The translations under genes were made by a program, and so were the position numbers. The notes under the pieces were generated by a model, which was not told the origin of the DNA, ran no database searches, and saw nothing but the letters and a program-made list of their open reading frames with translations. A DNA stretch of 64,000 nt from Bettongia penicillata ogilbyi (Eukaryota > Chordata > Mammalia > Diprotodontia > Potoroidae). The stretch covers positions 744,001 to 808,000 of the forward strand of contig JAJHZJ010000270.1 in assembly GCA_023548195.1 (NCBI GenBank), given 5' to 3'. Of this stretch, positions 22,528-32,046 are shown piece after piece (position 1 is the first letter of the stretch; the number at the start of each line of letters is the position of its first letter).

Positions 22528-22729
22528 TATTATACTTTGAGGCTTGCAAAATGTTTGACATACATCATGTCAATGAATCCTCAGAAAGTGCCCCTATAGC
22601 CCCTGACACCCAGTTGTGAGGTGACCGTTGTGAAGGTGGTAATCAAGTCATCAGTTCTTCAGTTGTGTAGATGTGACTTAATAGAAGTCTTTGTACAAGG
22701 TGCTGCAGATAGAAGGTAGGATCGAAGGC

Positions 22730-23690
22730 TAGAATCACAGGGTATCAGTGTTGGCAGGAGCTTAGAACGTAGATCACAGAAGGTCAGAGCTAGAGAGGAC
22801 CTCTGAATATAGAATTTTTGTATCAGAAAGGACTTTAGAACAATGCATCAGAGCAAAAAGGCCCATAGAACATAGGCAGTGGTTCAGGGACCTCCTATTC
22901 TTATTGGGAGTGAGGGAATAGAGGTAGTAACATGTAGTAAATATTCTTTTACATCAGAAGCTCTGTGGTTTCGTAGGGGTGAGCATGGAATACAGAACAT
23001 TTTCAGTAGAAGAGAACTTCAGAGAGACTGACAGATTTAGAAAAGACCTCAGAACACAGACTGTGCCAGACTTCCAAGGCACTAGGAGGTATCTTACAAT
23101 ATAAACCATAGAATCTTATAGTATCAAGAGGGACCTTAGAAAACAGAATGTCAAAACTGGAAGGGATCTTAGAAAACAGAATGTCAGACATGGAAGGGCC
23201 TTTAGAACAGAGAACATAAAATGTCTGTAGCTGGAAGGAACCTTAGAACACAGACTATCAGACCTGGAAAGGATCTTAGAAAATAAAAAATAGAACGTTA
23301 GAGGTGGAAGGAAGTTTAGGACATAGAACATAGAACACAAATTGGAATTTGCCTTAGAACATAGAATGTTAGTGTTAGAAGAAACTTGAGAACACAGAAT
23401 ATCAGAGGCAGAAAGGGCCTTAGAACATAGAATGTTAATATCAGGATGAACATTAGAACACAGGATGTTAGTGTCAGGAGGTATTTTAGAATATAGAAGG
23501 TCAGAGTGAGAAGGGCTCTTAGAATATGCAATGTAGAATATTAGAGCTAGAAAGGATTTTAGAACAAAGAACTAGAAGATCTTTTGGAACATGGCACGTT
23601 AGAAGTCAGGGCAGGAAGGAACCTCAGAGTATGGAATATCAGGAGCTGGAGGGCCCTTAGAACATGGGCTGTTAGAGGTCAGAAGAACCA
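22730..23690. repeat. Degenerate array of 33-36 bp units before exon B
   Basis: About twenty loosely related units of the form 'CTTAGAACATAGAATGTTAG' plus 'AGCTGGAAGGGAC' follow each other, densest at 23080-23680. A non-array interruption lies at 22881-22990. The minus-strand translation repeats an LTFYVL-type motif every 11-12 residues, which reflects the period rather than a protein. The 3' edge runs into MIR/CR1-like text (AAGATCATCTTATCTAACC). Confidence 0.85.
22910..22986 (+). repeat. Copy 1 of a dispersed element flanking exon B
   Basis: AGTAAATATTCTTTTACATC, TCTGTGGTTTCGTAGGGGTG and AGCAT recur, diverged, at 24408-24476. The family is not recognised. Confidence 0.65.
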
Positions 23691-24022
23691 TGAAGATCAT
23701 CTTATCTAACCCTGTCACTTACTAGATGAGAAAATTGCTAAGACTGTGATACAGAAGTAAGGCTCTTAGTCCTGTGTTCATACTGGGAGATCTGTTCCTT
23801 TATAGTTTCTGCAGTCAGGTTTGTGTGAGTACATGTGCTCTTTCCCCAGTCTGACCATTTGCTCCTTGAAGCAAGCTCTGCAGCTTGGCCCAAGGCTCTT
23901 CCAGCAAAGGAGAGTTCTCTGAACCTTGGCCCAGAAGGACCCTTTCTGCTCAGCTCCCTCCACATGGGATCATTGTCCTGGTAGAGGAGGAGGTCAGTGC
24001 ATCTCCTGGCCCTCATGCTAAC

Positions 24023-24044
24023 TTGTTTTCTTTTCCCTTACCAG
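24023..24044 (+). promoter_or_regulatory. Splice acceptor of LDLa exon B
   Basis: A TTTTC/TTTTCCC-rich pyrimidine tract ends in CCAG just before the exon. It sets the phase-1 join with the preceding exon. Confidence 0.9.
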
Positions 24045-24179
24045 CTGTAAACCCTCTACTGTGCTCCACGGCCCGCTTCCATTGCAAAAACGGCCTTTGC
24101 ATTGACAAGAGCTTCGTGTGCGATGGAGAGAACAATTGTCAGGACAACAGTGACGAGGAGACCTGTGACAATTCTCAAG
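24045..24179 (+). CDS. LDLRAD3: LDLRAD3 internal exon encoding LDLa module 3 (partial CDS)
   Basis: This 135-bp exon encodes the next LDLa module. It follows a long pyrimidine tract ending in ACCAG and ends at CAAG|GTAGCA, a weaker donor than that of the previous exon. The first two bases complete a Thr codon begun by the A that ends exon 14084-14209, so the exons join in frame (phase 1). Codons 6, 13, 18, 25, 31 and 40 are the six cysteines, spaced 6-4-6-5-8. The core reads [16 protein letters not shown]. Calcium-ligand positions are codons 26 (Asp), 30 (Asn where Asp is usual), 36 and 37. NPLLCSTAR and [10 protein letters not shown] match LDLRAD3 module 3; Val, Phe and Glu here replace Ala, Tyr and Gln of the human form as I recall it. 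The next human residues precede the membrane helix, whose exon is not in the window. Confidence 0.96.
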
Positions 24180-24185
24180 GTAGCA
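24180..24185 (+). promoter_or_regulatory. Splice donor of LDLa exon B
   Basis: GTAGCA follows exon-terminal CAAG. Intron positions +4 and +5 depart from the GTRAGT consensus, but the exon-side AAG partly compensates. Confidence 0.85.
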
Positions 24186-24407
24186 TCTGAGCCCTCGTGG
24201 GGGCAGGCACGGCTTGCAATGAAGGCCATCTTTTCTTCTTGGGTCATCTATGGGACTCTCTGTCGGTCTCAGTAAGTGCAAGGGATTTCTGTTTTCAGGA
24301 AGTTATGGAAACATGACCCAAAGAGAAAAATTTTCATTATAAACATATCAGAGAAATGAGCTCAAGAAAATGTTGGCTTTTGGCCACGTTGAGGGCAAAG
24401 GTATGAA

Positions 24408-24476
24408 GTAATGGTAGTGACAAGCTGTAAATATTCTTCAGCTTCAGAAAATCCGTGGTTTCAAGGGGGTGAGCAT
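24408..24476 (+). repeat. Copy 2 of the dispersed element flanking exon B
   Basis: TGTAAATATTCTTCAGCTTC, TCCGTGGTTTCAAGGGGGTG and AGCAT align with 22910-22986 over about 70 bp at roughly 75-80 percent identity by eye. Confidence 0.65.
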
Positions 24477-24479
24477 TCT

Positions 24480-25834
24480 CTTCTCCATCCAGGGTGGCTC
24501 CTCTGTGTGTTTCATAAGCTGTAATGAACAGAAGCAAAGCCATCATCTCGTGGCCAACCTACTGGTGATCAGCCTCTCCCTTTAGCTTTAGAGGGGGCTA
24601 GTCCTTGGATGAAGGCATAAAGTCCAACATTGATCCCATGTTCCACCTCCGAAGAATGCTTTATCACACCTAGATTTAGAGAGCTCCCTATGCAGTCACA
24701 TTCTTAAGTTTCCAATAGAATATGAGTTTCAGGAGAGAGATTGTGATAAACTCATATCCCTTCACCAGAACATAGCTCCCAAGGCAGAGAAAAAATAGCA
24801 TTCCCATTACTAGAATGGAAAGATTTTTGTACTAAAAATACTTGCCTCTTTCTTTGAGCTCAGTACCTGGTTGTCTTTGCTAAATGGGTTAAAAATTAGA
24901 AATGTTTTATTTCCCTCTGCAATACTTCCCAAGCCTTGAAAATACATTTTTCTTCTCTGTGGACTAGGGAAAGAAAGGTTTTATTCAGCCTTATTTTGAT
25001 GGGGGCCCAAGACAATTAATATTATGCAGTGACATCCTTTTTCTCATTTCATCAGGCTAAAATCCATATCTCAGCCTTTGAAGCATCTGCTTTATGCTTC
25101 TCTCCCTTTGCCTTCTGTCAAGCTCGATTCAGAGTTGTTTTCTTCTTTCAGACTTTAAGATTAATGACAACCATTTAAGAACAGGGGCCAGGGGAATCCT
25201 GAAAACCAGCGATTATTGTATCTTTCCTGGCCATATGGAATGTATAAGAGGATCAAGAAGCACAGTAGTGGAATATTATTTTAATTGTGGCTTTGTTGGT
25301 TGGAAACATAACCTGTCAAGCAGACAGTTCCAAAAACAGCAACTCAGAAATGGCGGGTCCCTGGTGGCTTGGTTGCCTCAGCGCCGAAGAGGGGCCCACT
25401 GGGGGCCGAAGGCTGCTGACCAGTGTGGCTCTCACACATGGTGGGCTTGGGGCTGAAGTGGGAAGAGGTGGGTCCTCCTTGCGGGCTCAGTGGATGCTTC
25501 CCTGGATTCCAGAAGCTCAGTCCCTCTCGGGCACCTCCAGGACTTGCTACTTTTGATGCAGCAGAGAAGGGAGCAGATGGCAAGTGAAAGGGGCTTCTGG
25601 GAAACCAAAGATCAAAACCCAGTAGGTCAAGATGATCCCTGAACTGGAAGGGAAGGAGGTCTGGGTTCTTGGCCCAACTCTACCTCTCCCCCAGAGAGAA
25701 GGCCGGAAGGATTCCTCTCTTCTTATCTATGGGCCTCAGTTTTTCTTTCTTTTCTGTTTAAAATTTTGTTTATTGTATTTTTAGTTTATGGGATAAAACA
25801 GGCATTTCCATAACATTGTTGCCCCACAGAAACA
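24480..25834. other. Unassigned intron sequence
   Basis: No confident repeat is seen. Open frames of 79-120 codons at 25094-25583 overlap on three frames and show no domain. Confidence 0.4.
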
Positions 25835-25919
25835 ACACAACACACATACACACACACTCACACTCACATTCAGAAACAAAGCTTTATTGTAGGGGTTAAC
25901 CCTTAGGGTTAGGGTTAGG
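25835..25919. repeat. CA-rich run followed by a telomere-like TTAGGG motif
   Basis: ACACACATACACACACACTC is followed at 25903-25919 by TTAGGGTTAGGGTTAGG, nearly three perfect vertebrate telomere units. Confidence 0.8.
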
Positions 25920-25969
25920 ACAGGATGAGAAACAGGATGGGGAGTCTGTTGAGCAGTAAGAACCATTGA

Positions 25970-26215
25970 TAATAATTGCCAGCACTTTAGGGTTTGCAAA
26001 GCCCTTTACATGTGTCATTTTGTTTGGTCTTTACAACTCAGTAGGAAACTGCTCTTCGTATTTCTGTTTTACAAATCAGAAAATTGAGTCAAAGAGAAAT
26101 GAAATGATACGTACAAGGCCACACATCTAGTAAGCATCTGAAGTTGGATTTGAATTTGGGCCTTCTTGACCCCAGCCCGTTTTCTACTCTGCTGGGTCAC
26201 CCAACTCCACTTAGT
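25970..26215 (-). repeat. MIR-type SINE, antisense
   Basis: AGCACTTTAGGGTTTGCAAAG, CAAGGCCACACATCTAGTAAG and GTTGGATTTGAATTTGGGCC are in reverse MIR order. Confidence 0.7.
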
Positions 26216-26929
26216 TGCCTATTTAGGCTTGGAAGCAGGTTCTAATCTCCTGTTGATGCTTTTGTGTGACCATGGACAAATCTGTTGACTTCTCTATATC
26301 TCATATAAAATGGGGATAGTAATACTCTATAGTACCTCCCTTACAAGGCTATTTTGAGATGTCAGGATCATGCATGCAGAGTATTTTGGAAACCTTCCAA
26401 CACAACACAAATGTGCAAAGAATGCTGTATTTTAGAGTCAGAGGACCCCAGGTTCACTAGCAAGTGACATGGCCCAGACTAGGACCCAAGTCCAGCCCTG
26501 TGCTGCCTTGGCAGGAGATCTGTATGAGAGATGGACACCTTCCATTGTCAGGAGAAGAAAGTGGGAAATCAGGGACAGTCAGTGTTCAGGTCAAACCAAC
26601 TTCAGGACAGGAAATCTCCTGGGAGCAGTTAGCTCCCTGAGGGCAGGAGCTGTATGTTGTACTAACCTCCAGAGAGGCAGCTTTGGGTGGTGAAAAGGAG
26701 CTGTCCTGCCTCTGACATGTAGTAGTGGTGTAAGCCTAAGCAAGTCACAATGCCTCCCTCTCTCAGGCAACTCTTTTAGACAGTAAGTTGAGAAAAAGGT
26801 GCTTCCTTGCACTGGTGAAAGAAATTTCCTTACCTGGGACTTGTTTATACCATGAAAATCATAAAATAAATGAATGAATTTTGGGGGGAAAAAGAAAATC
26901 ATAGATCTATTTTGTCATGCTTCACTTAT
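26216..26929. other. Unassigned intron sequence with MIR-like traces
   Basis: A sense MIR-like trace lies at 26225-26410 and another at 26685-26800. An A-rich stretch lies near 26880-26900. Confidence 0.4.
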
Positions 26930-27595
26930 AGGTCATTCCATCTCCCATCTTCACACCTTTGCCTCACCTCTGCCTCCCAGTTTCCCTGGCTTCCTTCAAG
27001 ATTCTGTTTAAATCCCATTGTCCACAGGAGGCCTTTCCCAGTCCCCACACCTTCCCCCACCATGAGTGCCTTCTCTCTGTAGATTACCTTTCATTTAGAC
27101 TATACATGTATCCATTATGCATCTAATATCTAATAAGTAGAATTAAAATAGCTCAAAGGAAATACAGGTTGCACAAATTTAGAGAATCTACCCCCAATGT
27201 CATATGGACTGTTTGTGCCCACCCTGTGGTAGAGCATTCTGAGCTCGTATGGGTCTCAGCCATAGTCGGACACATTGAGACTTGACTCTAACACAGCGAT
27301 GTTATTTCTATCCTCTTCAAGAATAAAGGACAACAGCCATCTAATACTCAGGTAGTTTGGTTTCCCCTCTCCCCCATTAATCTGTGAGCTTTCTGAGGTC
27401 AAGGAATCATGTTTTTGCCTTTCTTTGTATCTGCAGCACTTAGTACCAGTGCCTGGCACATACTAAGTACCTAATAAATACTTCTTTACTGACTTGCCAT
27501 TGGCTCACTGTTCCCATACCCAGAGCCCAGCACAAGGACTAGGACATAGTAAACACTTAATAAAGGCTTGTGGATTGATTAACTCTGTCTGGGTA
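26930..27595 (+). repeat. L2 3'-end fragments, sense, with a SINE-like piece between
   Basis: 26930-27110 has CCCTGGCTTCCTTCAAGATT and AGGAGGCCTTTCCCAGTCC. 27370-27595 has two L2 3' ends in tandem (CAGTGCCTGGCACATACTAAG; GACATAGTAAACACTTAATAA). 27190-27345 is a separate repeat ending ATCCTCTTCAAGAATAAAGG. Confidence 0.65.
27190..27345 (-). repeat. Dispersed SINE-like repeat, copy A
   Basis: The reverse complement shares its order of motifs with 29405-29540 (CTTTAAGAGGACC-type start, TAGCATT/CTACCATAGTC-type end). It is probably a marsupial SINE of a family other than the common one. Confidence 0.5.
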
Positions 27596-27692
27596 AGAAG
27601 CTGATCTCTTCCATCATCATTCTCTGTCTGAGGGAGGATTCTCACCTCCAGAGGGCTTACCAGAATGTTTAAGGTTTTTTTCTCTAGAAGAG

Positions 27693-27860
27693 AGGTTCTC
27701 AATCTTTTTTTTCCCTGTCATGGACCCCTTGAACTGTCTGGTGAAGATAACTCACCCCTTCTCAGAATCATGTTTTTAAGTAACTGAACAAAATGACAAA
27801 TTTCACTTAGAGGTTTGTGAAAATAAAGGTGTCATTTTTCTCCCATTAATGTTCACAGAA
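27693..27860 (+). mobile_element. Non-autonomous DNA transposon fragment (hAT-like, tentative)
   Basis: GAGGTTCTCAATCTTTTTTT, CATGGACCCCTTGAACTGTC and CACCCCTTCTCAGAATCATG form a pattern shared with reverse-strand copies at 39775-39955 and 44103-44310. Confidence 0.55.
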
Positions 27861-27879
27861 CCTCTCGAGTCTTTTTCTT

Positions 27880-28003
27880 TTAGAGATAGTCAGGGTTGAA
27901 TGACTTGTCCAAGGTCACACAGCTAGTAAGTGTCTGAGATCAGATTTGAACTGAGGTCCTTCCAACTCCAGGGCCAGTGCTCTATCCACTGCACCAATCC
28001 TTT
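27880..28003 (-). mobile_element. Marsupial-type SINE fragment, antisense
   Basis: CCAAGGTCACACAGCTAGTA, AGATTTGAACTGAGGTCC and CTCTATCCACTGCACC are the tRNA-related half only. Confidence 0.75.
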
Positions 28004-28774
28004 GGAGTCTTCACCCCAGGATAAGCACCTTAGTTCTAATGCTCCCAGGCCAGAGCTTTGCTCTGAGGTGTTGACTTCTTGGAGGGGAGGGGCACATATC
28101 CCCACTGGGACCACCATGTTGTAACATACCATCCCAGATGACCACCCTTAGAGTTCTGTTGCCTTGACACCTCTCTCAGGACCTGCCTTACTACCTTTAG
28201 ACACAATCCACTGGAATAAGGTATGGGTCAGCCCTTTTTCCTTCATGACTACCCCTACAATCAGGCATCCATCTATGGTCAGAATGCCATATATGTCATA
28301 TGTACATACCTATGTAAGCATGTGTGATGCATGCATGCATACATACACCACCACCAGGTTACTATGTCTTCCTCTTTCCCTCCAACGCACCCAAATTGAA
28401 TTTGCCCCATGTACATTAAGTCCTGGTAAGGCTCTTTATCAGACCCTGAGGCAGAAAGACCCAGCCTCCTCTTTGGCTTACAATGTTTTCTCTTTGGATA
28501 TAGGAGTACAGTAGGAAGCTGAGAGTAGACAGAGGTGGTGCTATCATTCTCTTGGATGGTGAATTACCATTTAAGTGGAAATCTGCGGACTTCTAATAAG
28601 ATTCATTACCACAGGGAAGCAGCAATCATGTAGGCTTTAGATAGAGATAGGGTTGGACTGGACGCCACCTTCTAAGGCAGACTCCTTGGCCCATCTCCAG
28701 GTCCTTGGCAGTGTCCTGACAATTGAGTTTTGGAAGTGATTCATGGGGAGATGGAGAAGGATTGCTTATCATCT
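28004..28774. other. Unassigned intron sequence
   Basis: An imperfect ATGCATGCAT/ACATAC simple run lies at 28320-28350. No gene or confident repeat is recognised elsewhere. Confidence 0.4.
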
Positions 28775-29360
28775 ATACCCCTAATAACAACGGTAATGTA
28801 TTTATGTGGCATTTTACAACATATAAGGGCACTCTTCCACATTTATTATCTCATTTGAGCTCCACTGTAGCACTATGAGGGAAGCCAGGCAAAAATCAGT
28901 ACCCCCTTCTCACAGACAGCAGATGAGAGAAGTAAAGAAAACAGAAGGCCTTGGTCTGGGTCCTGACCTTGGCTGCCCTCCATGCCAATAATGTTGTTTA
29001 GTGGTTTCAGGCTCTTCATGACCCCATTTGAGGTTTTCTTGGCAGAGGTACTGGAGTGGTTTGCCATTTCCTTCTCTAACTCATTTTGAGATGAGGAAAA
29101 CTGAGGCAAACAGGGCTAAGTGACTTGTTCAGGGTCACATAGCTAGGAAGTGTCTGAGGCTGGATTTGAACTCAGGAAGATGAGTCTTTCTGACTCCAGG
29201 CCCAGAGCTCTGTACACTATGGTGTCACCTAGTGGCCATCCCCATTTTACAGTTTAAACTGATGTAGATAGAAGTTAAAGGACATAGCTAGAGCCACACA
29301 GCTAGTAAGTGTCTGAGGCAGAATTTGGACCCAGGTCTACCTGACTCTAGGCCCAAAGCT
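28775..29360 (-). repeat. Antisense MIR-type fragments around a SINE
   Basis: 28775-28925 (ATTTATTATCTCATTTGAGC) and 29240-29360 (CCACACAGCTAGTAAGTGTC) flank the SINE at 28990-29238. They may be one or two MIR copies separated by that insertion. Confidence 0.6.
28990..29238 (-). mobile_element. Marsupial-type SINE, antisense
   Basis: ATGTTGTTTAGTGGTTTCAG, ACCCCATTTGAGGTTTTCTT and GGCCCAGAGCTCTGTACAC span a near full-length copy. Confidence 0.85.
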
Positions 29361-29404
29361 GAAAGACCCTGTGTAGGAGGTGACACTTTAACCAAGCCTT
29401 AAGT

Positions 29405-29540
29405 AGAATTAGGTATTGGTTGGTTGTTATCCTTTGTCTTTAAGAGGACCAAAAGGATATCCCTATGCTAAGAGTCATTTCAACGTGTCTGCCTGTGGCT
29501 AATGAGACCAGTCCGAGCTCAAATGCTCTACCATAGTCCG
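29405..29540 (+). repeat. Dispersed SINE-like repeat, copy B
   Basis: GTCTTTAAGAGGACC and AATGCTCTACCATAGTC parallel, in the opposite orientation, the copy at 27190-27345. Confidence 0.5.
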
Positions 29541-30253
29541 AGCACAAATAGAATTAGGTATATATAAACAGGGAGGGCATTTCAGGCAGGAGGCACAGCC
29601 GATGCAGAAATAATGCCGTAGCTGAAGGCTTGGTGGCTGAACGAAGAGGCCAGAAGCACTGATCACCGGTTGGCTGACCTTTCCATGCATCTCCCCTTTC
29701 TTCCCTGGGCTGTTCCTTGGGTCACACAGCCAGCAGGAGCTGTAGATCTGGATGCAAACACCTGTCCAAGAAGACGAGTGCCTTGATCTCTCTGGGCCCC
29801 AGAGAGGATAGGACTAGCTGACCTTTCCTATGTCCATGTTCCTAGCATCCCTACCAAGCTAGTAGCTCCTATAGGAGTTTGGTCCTCATTGACCTGGACG
29901 TGAGAGTGCAGGGCTGCCCCCATACCCTGATTAGGCACAGAAGCTTTGCAGGGCATAAGCAAGGAAGAAATGGTGGCCAGAATCCCTGGAAGGGAAACAT
30001 CCAAGTCCTGAAGGAAAGTGACCTACTGCCCTAGGGATCTGGAGTTCTGCCATGGGAGCAGCCTGGAAGTGGTGATGGGGAAGGGAAGGAGAATTCCGGG
30101 AGAGCACCAGCACCACTGGCTCCCTTTGACTCTGGCGGCTGGAGAGGGATCCGTTCAGTGGCAGGTGGAGAGAGGGCTTTTTCACTTTTAATTCCAGGTT
30201 TAAAGAACAGCTGGGCCAGGGGAGCAAAAGTCTTTGATTCAGTTGGAGAAACA
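29541..30253. other. Unassigned intron sequence
   Basis: Relatively GC-rich, no confident repeat, no exon-like structure. Confidence 0.4.
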
Positions 30254-30455
30254 GACGGAGGTTCTGAAAGGTTGATTGCTGTCTTTCCCTACCTGTCGCT
30301 TTTTTTCCTGCTTAATTGAATGTTGTGCATCTACAAAACTTCCCTTCTCACCGCTTCGGCGGGAGTTGGAAATTTCTAAAATATCCCTCATTTGGAAGTG
30401 AGTCAAACGGTTCTGCATTTGTTCCCGACGGTAATTACATCCCAAGCTCGTCGCT
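30254..30455. other. CpG-dense repeat-free island, candidate conserved element
   Basis: About ten CpG dinucleotides occur in 200 bp (for example CACCGCTTCGGCGGG and CCCGACGG), whereas neighbouring kilobases have very few. No repeat text is seen. Regulatory function is inference only. Confidence 0.4.
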
Positions 30456-30540
30456 GCCATGGTAATCTTCCAAGCTGTTCCCTTAATCTCCCCATTTAGA
30501 CTCTTCTTTCACACATCTTTTCTTTCTCCTTTCCTCCTGT

Positions 30541-30604
30541 GTCTCTCTCTCCCTCTCTCTCTCTCTTCTCTCTCTGTCTCTGTCTCTCTGTCTCTCTCTG
30601 TCTG
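30541..30604. repeat. CT-rich microsatellite
   Basis: CTCTCTC runs are broken by CTGTCTCTGTCTC units. Confidence 0.9.
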
Positions 30605-30769
30605 TGCCACCCTCCCTCGCCCTTTCTTTGAAAGAGCTGACTGTGCTGGGAAGGCAGAAGGAGGAGGTATCCATTTACCTGTTGGAGCTGAACTCCCTTC
30701 TCAGGGCTCTGGTAGCCTCCCCCATAGAATACCCTCAAAGTGGCATCAATAAATGCAGGATTTCCATTG

Positions 30770-31205
30770 GAGTGTGTAAGCTTCTGGAAAGCTAGGATCA
30801 TTATAATTATTATTAATTATTATTTTGTCTCTGTTCCCAGTTCCTAGAACTATATACCTGGTATATAATGGGCACCTAATTGAAAAGAATCAGATTGATC
30901 CAGTGTGATGGGAATAAGACTGGCCTTGGAGGGTTTGAGCTAGCATTCTGGCTTTGCTATTGGAATCAATCAATCAACGTTTCTTAAGCACCTACTGTGT
31001 CAGATACAGTGCTAATAGCTGGGGACACAAAAAGATGAGTCTTCAGTCTAGCGGGGGAGACAGTGTACAAACAAAAGCATACAAAACAAGCTCTATATAG
31101 AATAAATAGAACATAATTAGGAGAAGGAGGACGCTGGAATTAAGAGAGGTTGAAGAAAGCTTCCTGCAGAAGGTGGGATTTTAATTGGGACCTTGGACAA
31201 GTGAC
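30770..31205. repeat. Sense L2 end, then antisense L2 3' part
   Basis: 30770-30890 is a sense L2 tail (AAGCTTCTGGAAAGCTAGGA). 30965-31205 is antisense L2 (TAAGCACCTACTGTGTCAGA, GTCTAGCGGGGGAGACAG, GCTTCCTGCAGAAGGTGGG). Confidence 0.65.
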
Positions 31206-31394
31206 TTAAATGAGACAGACAGAGAGATTGGTTTTACTATTTCTTGTTGGTTCATAGAGTCATTAACTATGTGACCCATTATAATTTTCAAGGATTTTAC
31301 TACTTAGATAAAGTTTTAGATCTCTTTTACTAGGTATTGATTCTCCTTTCAAGTGTTTCCTCCAAAGGTCTCATTTCTTTACCAGATCTTTCCT

Positions 31395-31640
31395 CTGAAT
31401 AATGAAAAGGATGGTTTCAGAGCAACCTGGAAAGACTTGTATTAACTGATGCCAAGTGAATTGAGTAGACCCAAGATAACTGTTTATAAGATAACAATAT
31501 TGTAAAGACAAACAGTTTTGATAGTCTCAAGAATTCTGACCAAAGCCTTGACCAGTGATGATCCATGCGTGCTGCCTATCTTCTTTAGAAAAAAAACCAA
31601 ATGTAGAATTTATGGATAGATGATACTTGAGATGTCTATG
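31395..31640 (+). repeat. L1-like LINE 3'-end fragment, sense
   Basis: CCTGGAAAGACTTGTATTAAC, TGATGCCAAGTGAATTGAG and a phrase like 'ACAATATTGTAAAGACAAAC' fit the 3' end of marsupial L1-like LINEs as I know them. Confidence 0.6.
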
Positions 31641-31703
31641 AGATATGTTATATTTTATATATATATATATTTGACATATATTTTTGACATGTGAGAATTA
31701 GTG

Positions 31704-31961
31704 CAGGTAGTTGGTGCACAGTGGTTAGAGTGGTAGGCCTAGTTTGGAAGATTCATCTTCCTGAGTTTAAACCTGGCCTCAGACACTTACTAGCTGGTGT
31801 GATCCTGGACAAGTCACTTAACTCTGTTTGCCTCAGTTCCCTCATTTGAAAAAGTGAGCTGGAGAAGAAAATGTCAAACCCCTCCATATCTCTACCCAGA
31901 AAACTCCAAATGGGGTCATGAAGAGTCAAACACAATTGAAGGCAACTGAAAAACCACAACA
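31704..31961 (+). mobile_element. Marsupial-type SINE, sense
   Basis: GTGCACAGTGGTTAGAG, CTCAGACACTTACTAGCTGG, ACTCCAAATGGGGTCATGAA and GAGTCAAACACAATTGAAGG span a full-length diverged copy. Confidence 0.85.
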
Positions 31962-31998
31962 AATGCGAGAATGTTTTGTTTAACTACATACATGTGTG

Positions 31999-32001
<3 letters not shown>

Positions 32002-32045
<44 letters not shown>
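32002..32045. repeat. (CA)n(TA)n microsatellite
   Basis: About fifteen CA units pass into seven TA units. A second AT run lies at 31655-31671. Confidence 0.95.

Positions 32046-32046
<1 letters not shown>

Larger units (their letters stand above)
14210..24044 (+). other. LDLRAD3: Complete LDLRAD3 intron between LDLa modules 2 and 3
   Basis: This phase-1 intron of 9835 bp starts GTAAGT and ends CCAG. It is mostly sense-strand L2 fragments, MIR-type SINEs, one antisense marsupial SINE near each end, CT and AT microsatellites, an old 98-bp tandem duplication, a split mariner-type MITE and a degenerate short-unit array close to the 3' end. I see no alternative exon or host-nested gene. Confidence 0.9.

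Noticed and set aside
23003..23531. Minus-strand frames with repeated LTFYVL-type motifs, suggesting a repeat protein
   Set aside because: The period comes from the 33-36 bp DNA array. The three frames are different and partial, and nothing supports translation.
23885..24190. 101-codon frame containing the LDLa module 3 sequence and starting in the intron
   Set aside because: The reading frame is the real one, but the upstream part is intron. The acceptor at 24041-24044 and homology set the exon start at 24045.
25094..25583. Three overlapping open frames of 79-120 codons
   Set aside because: They compete on both strands and none resembles a known protein.
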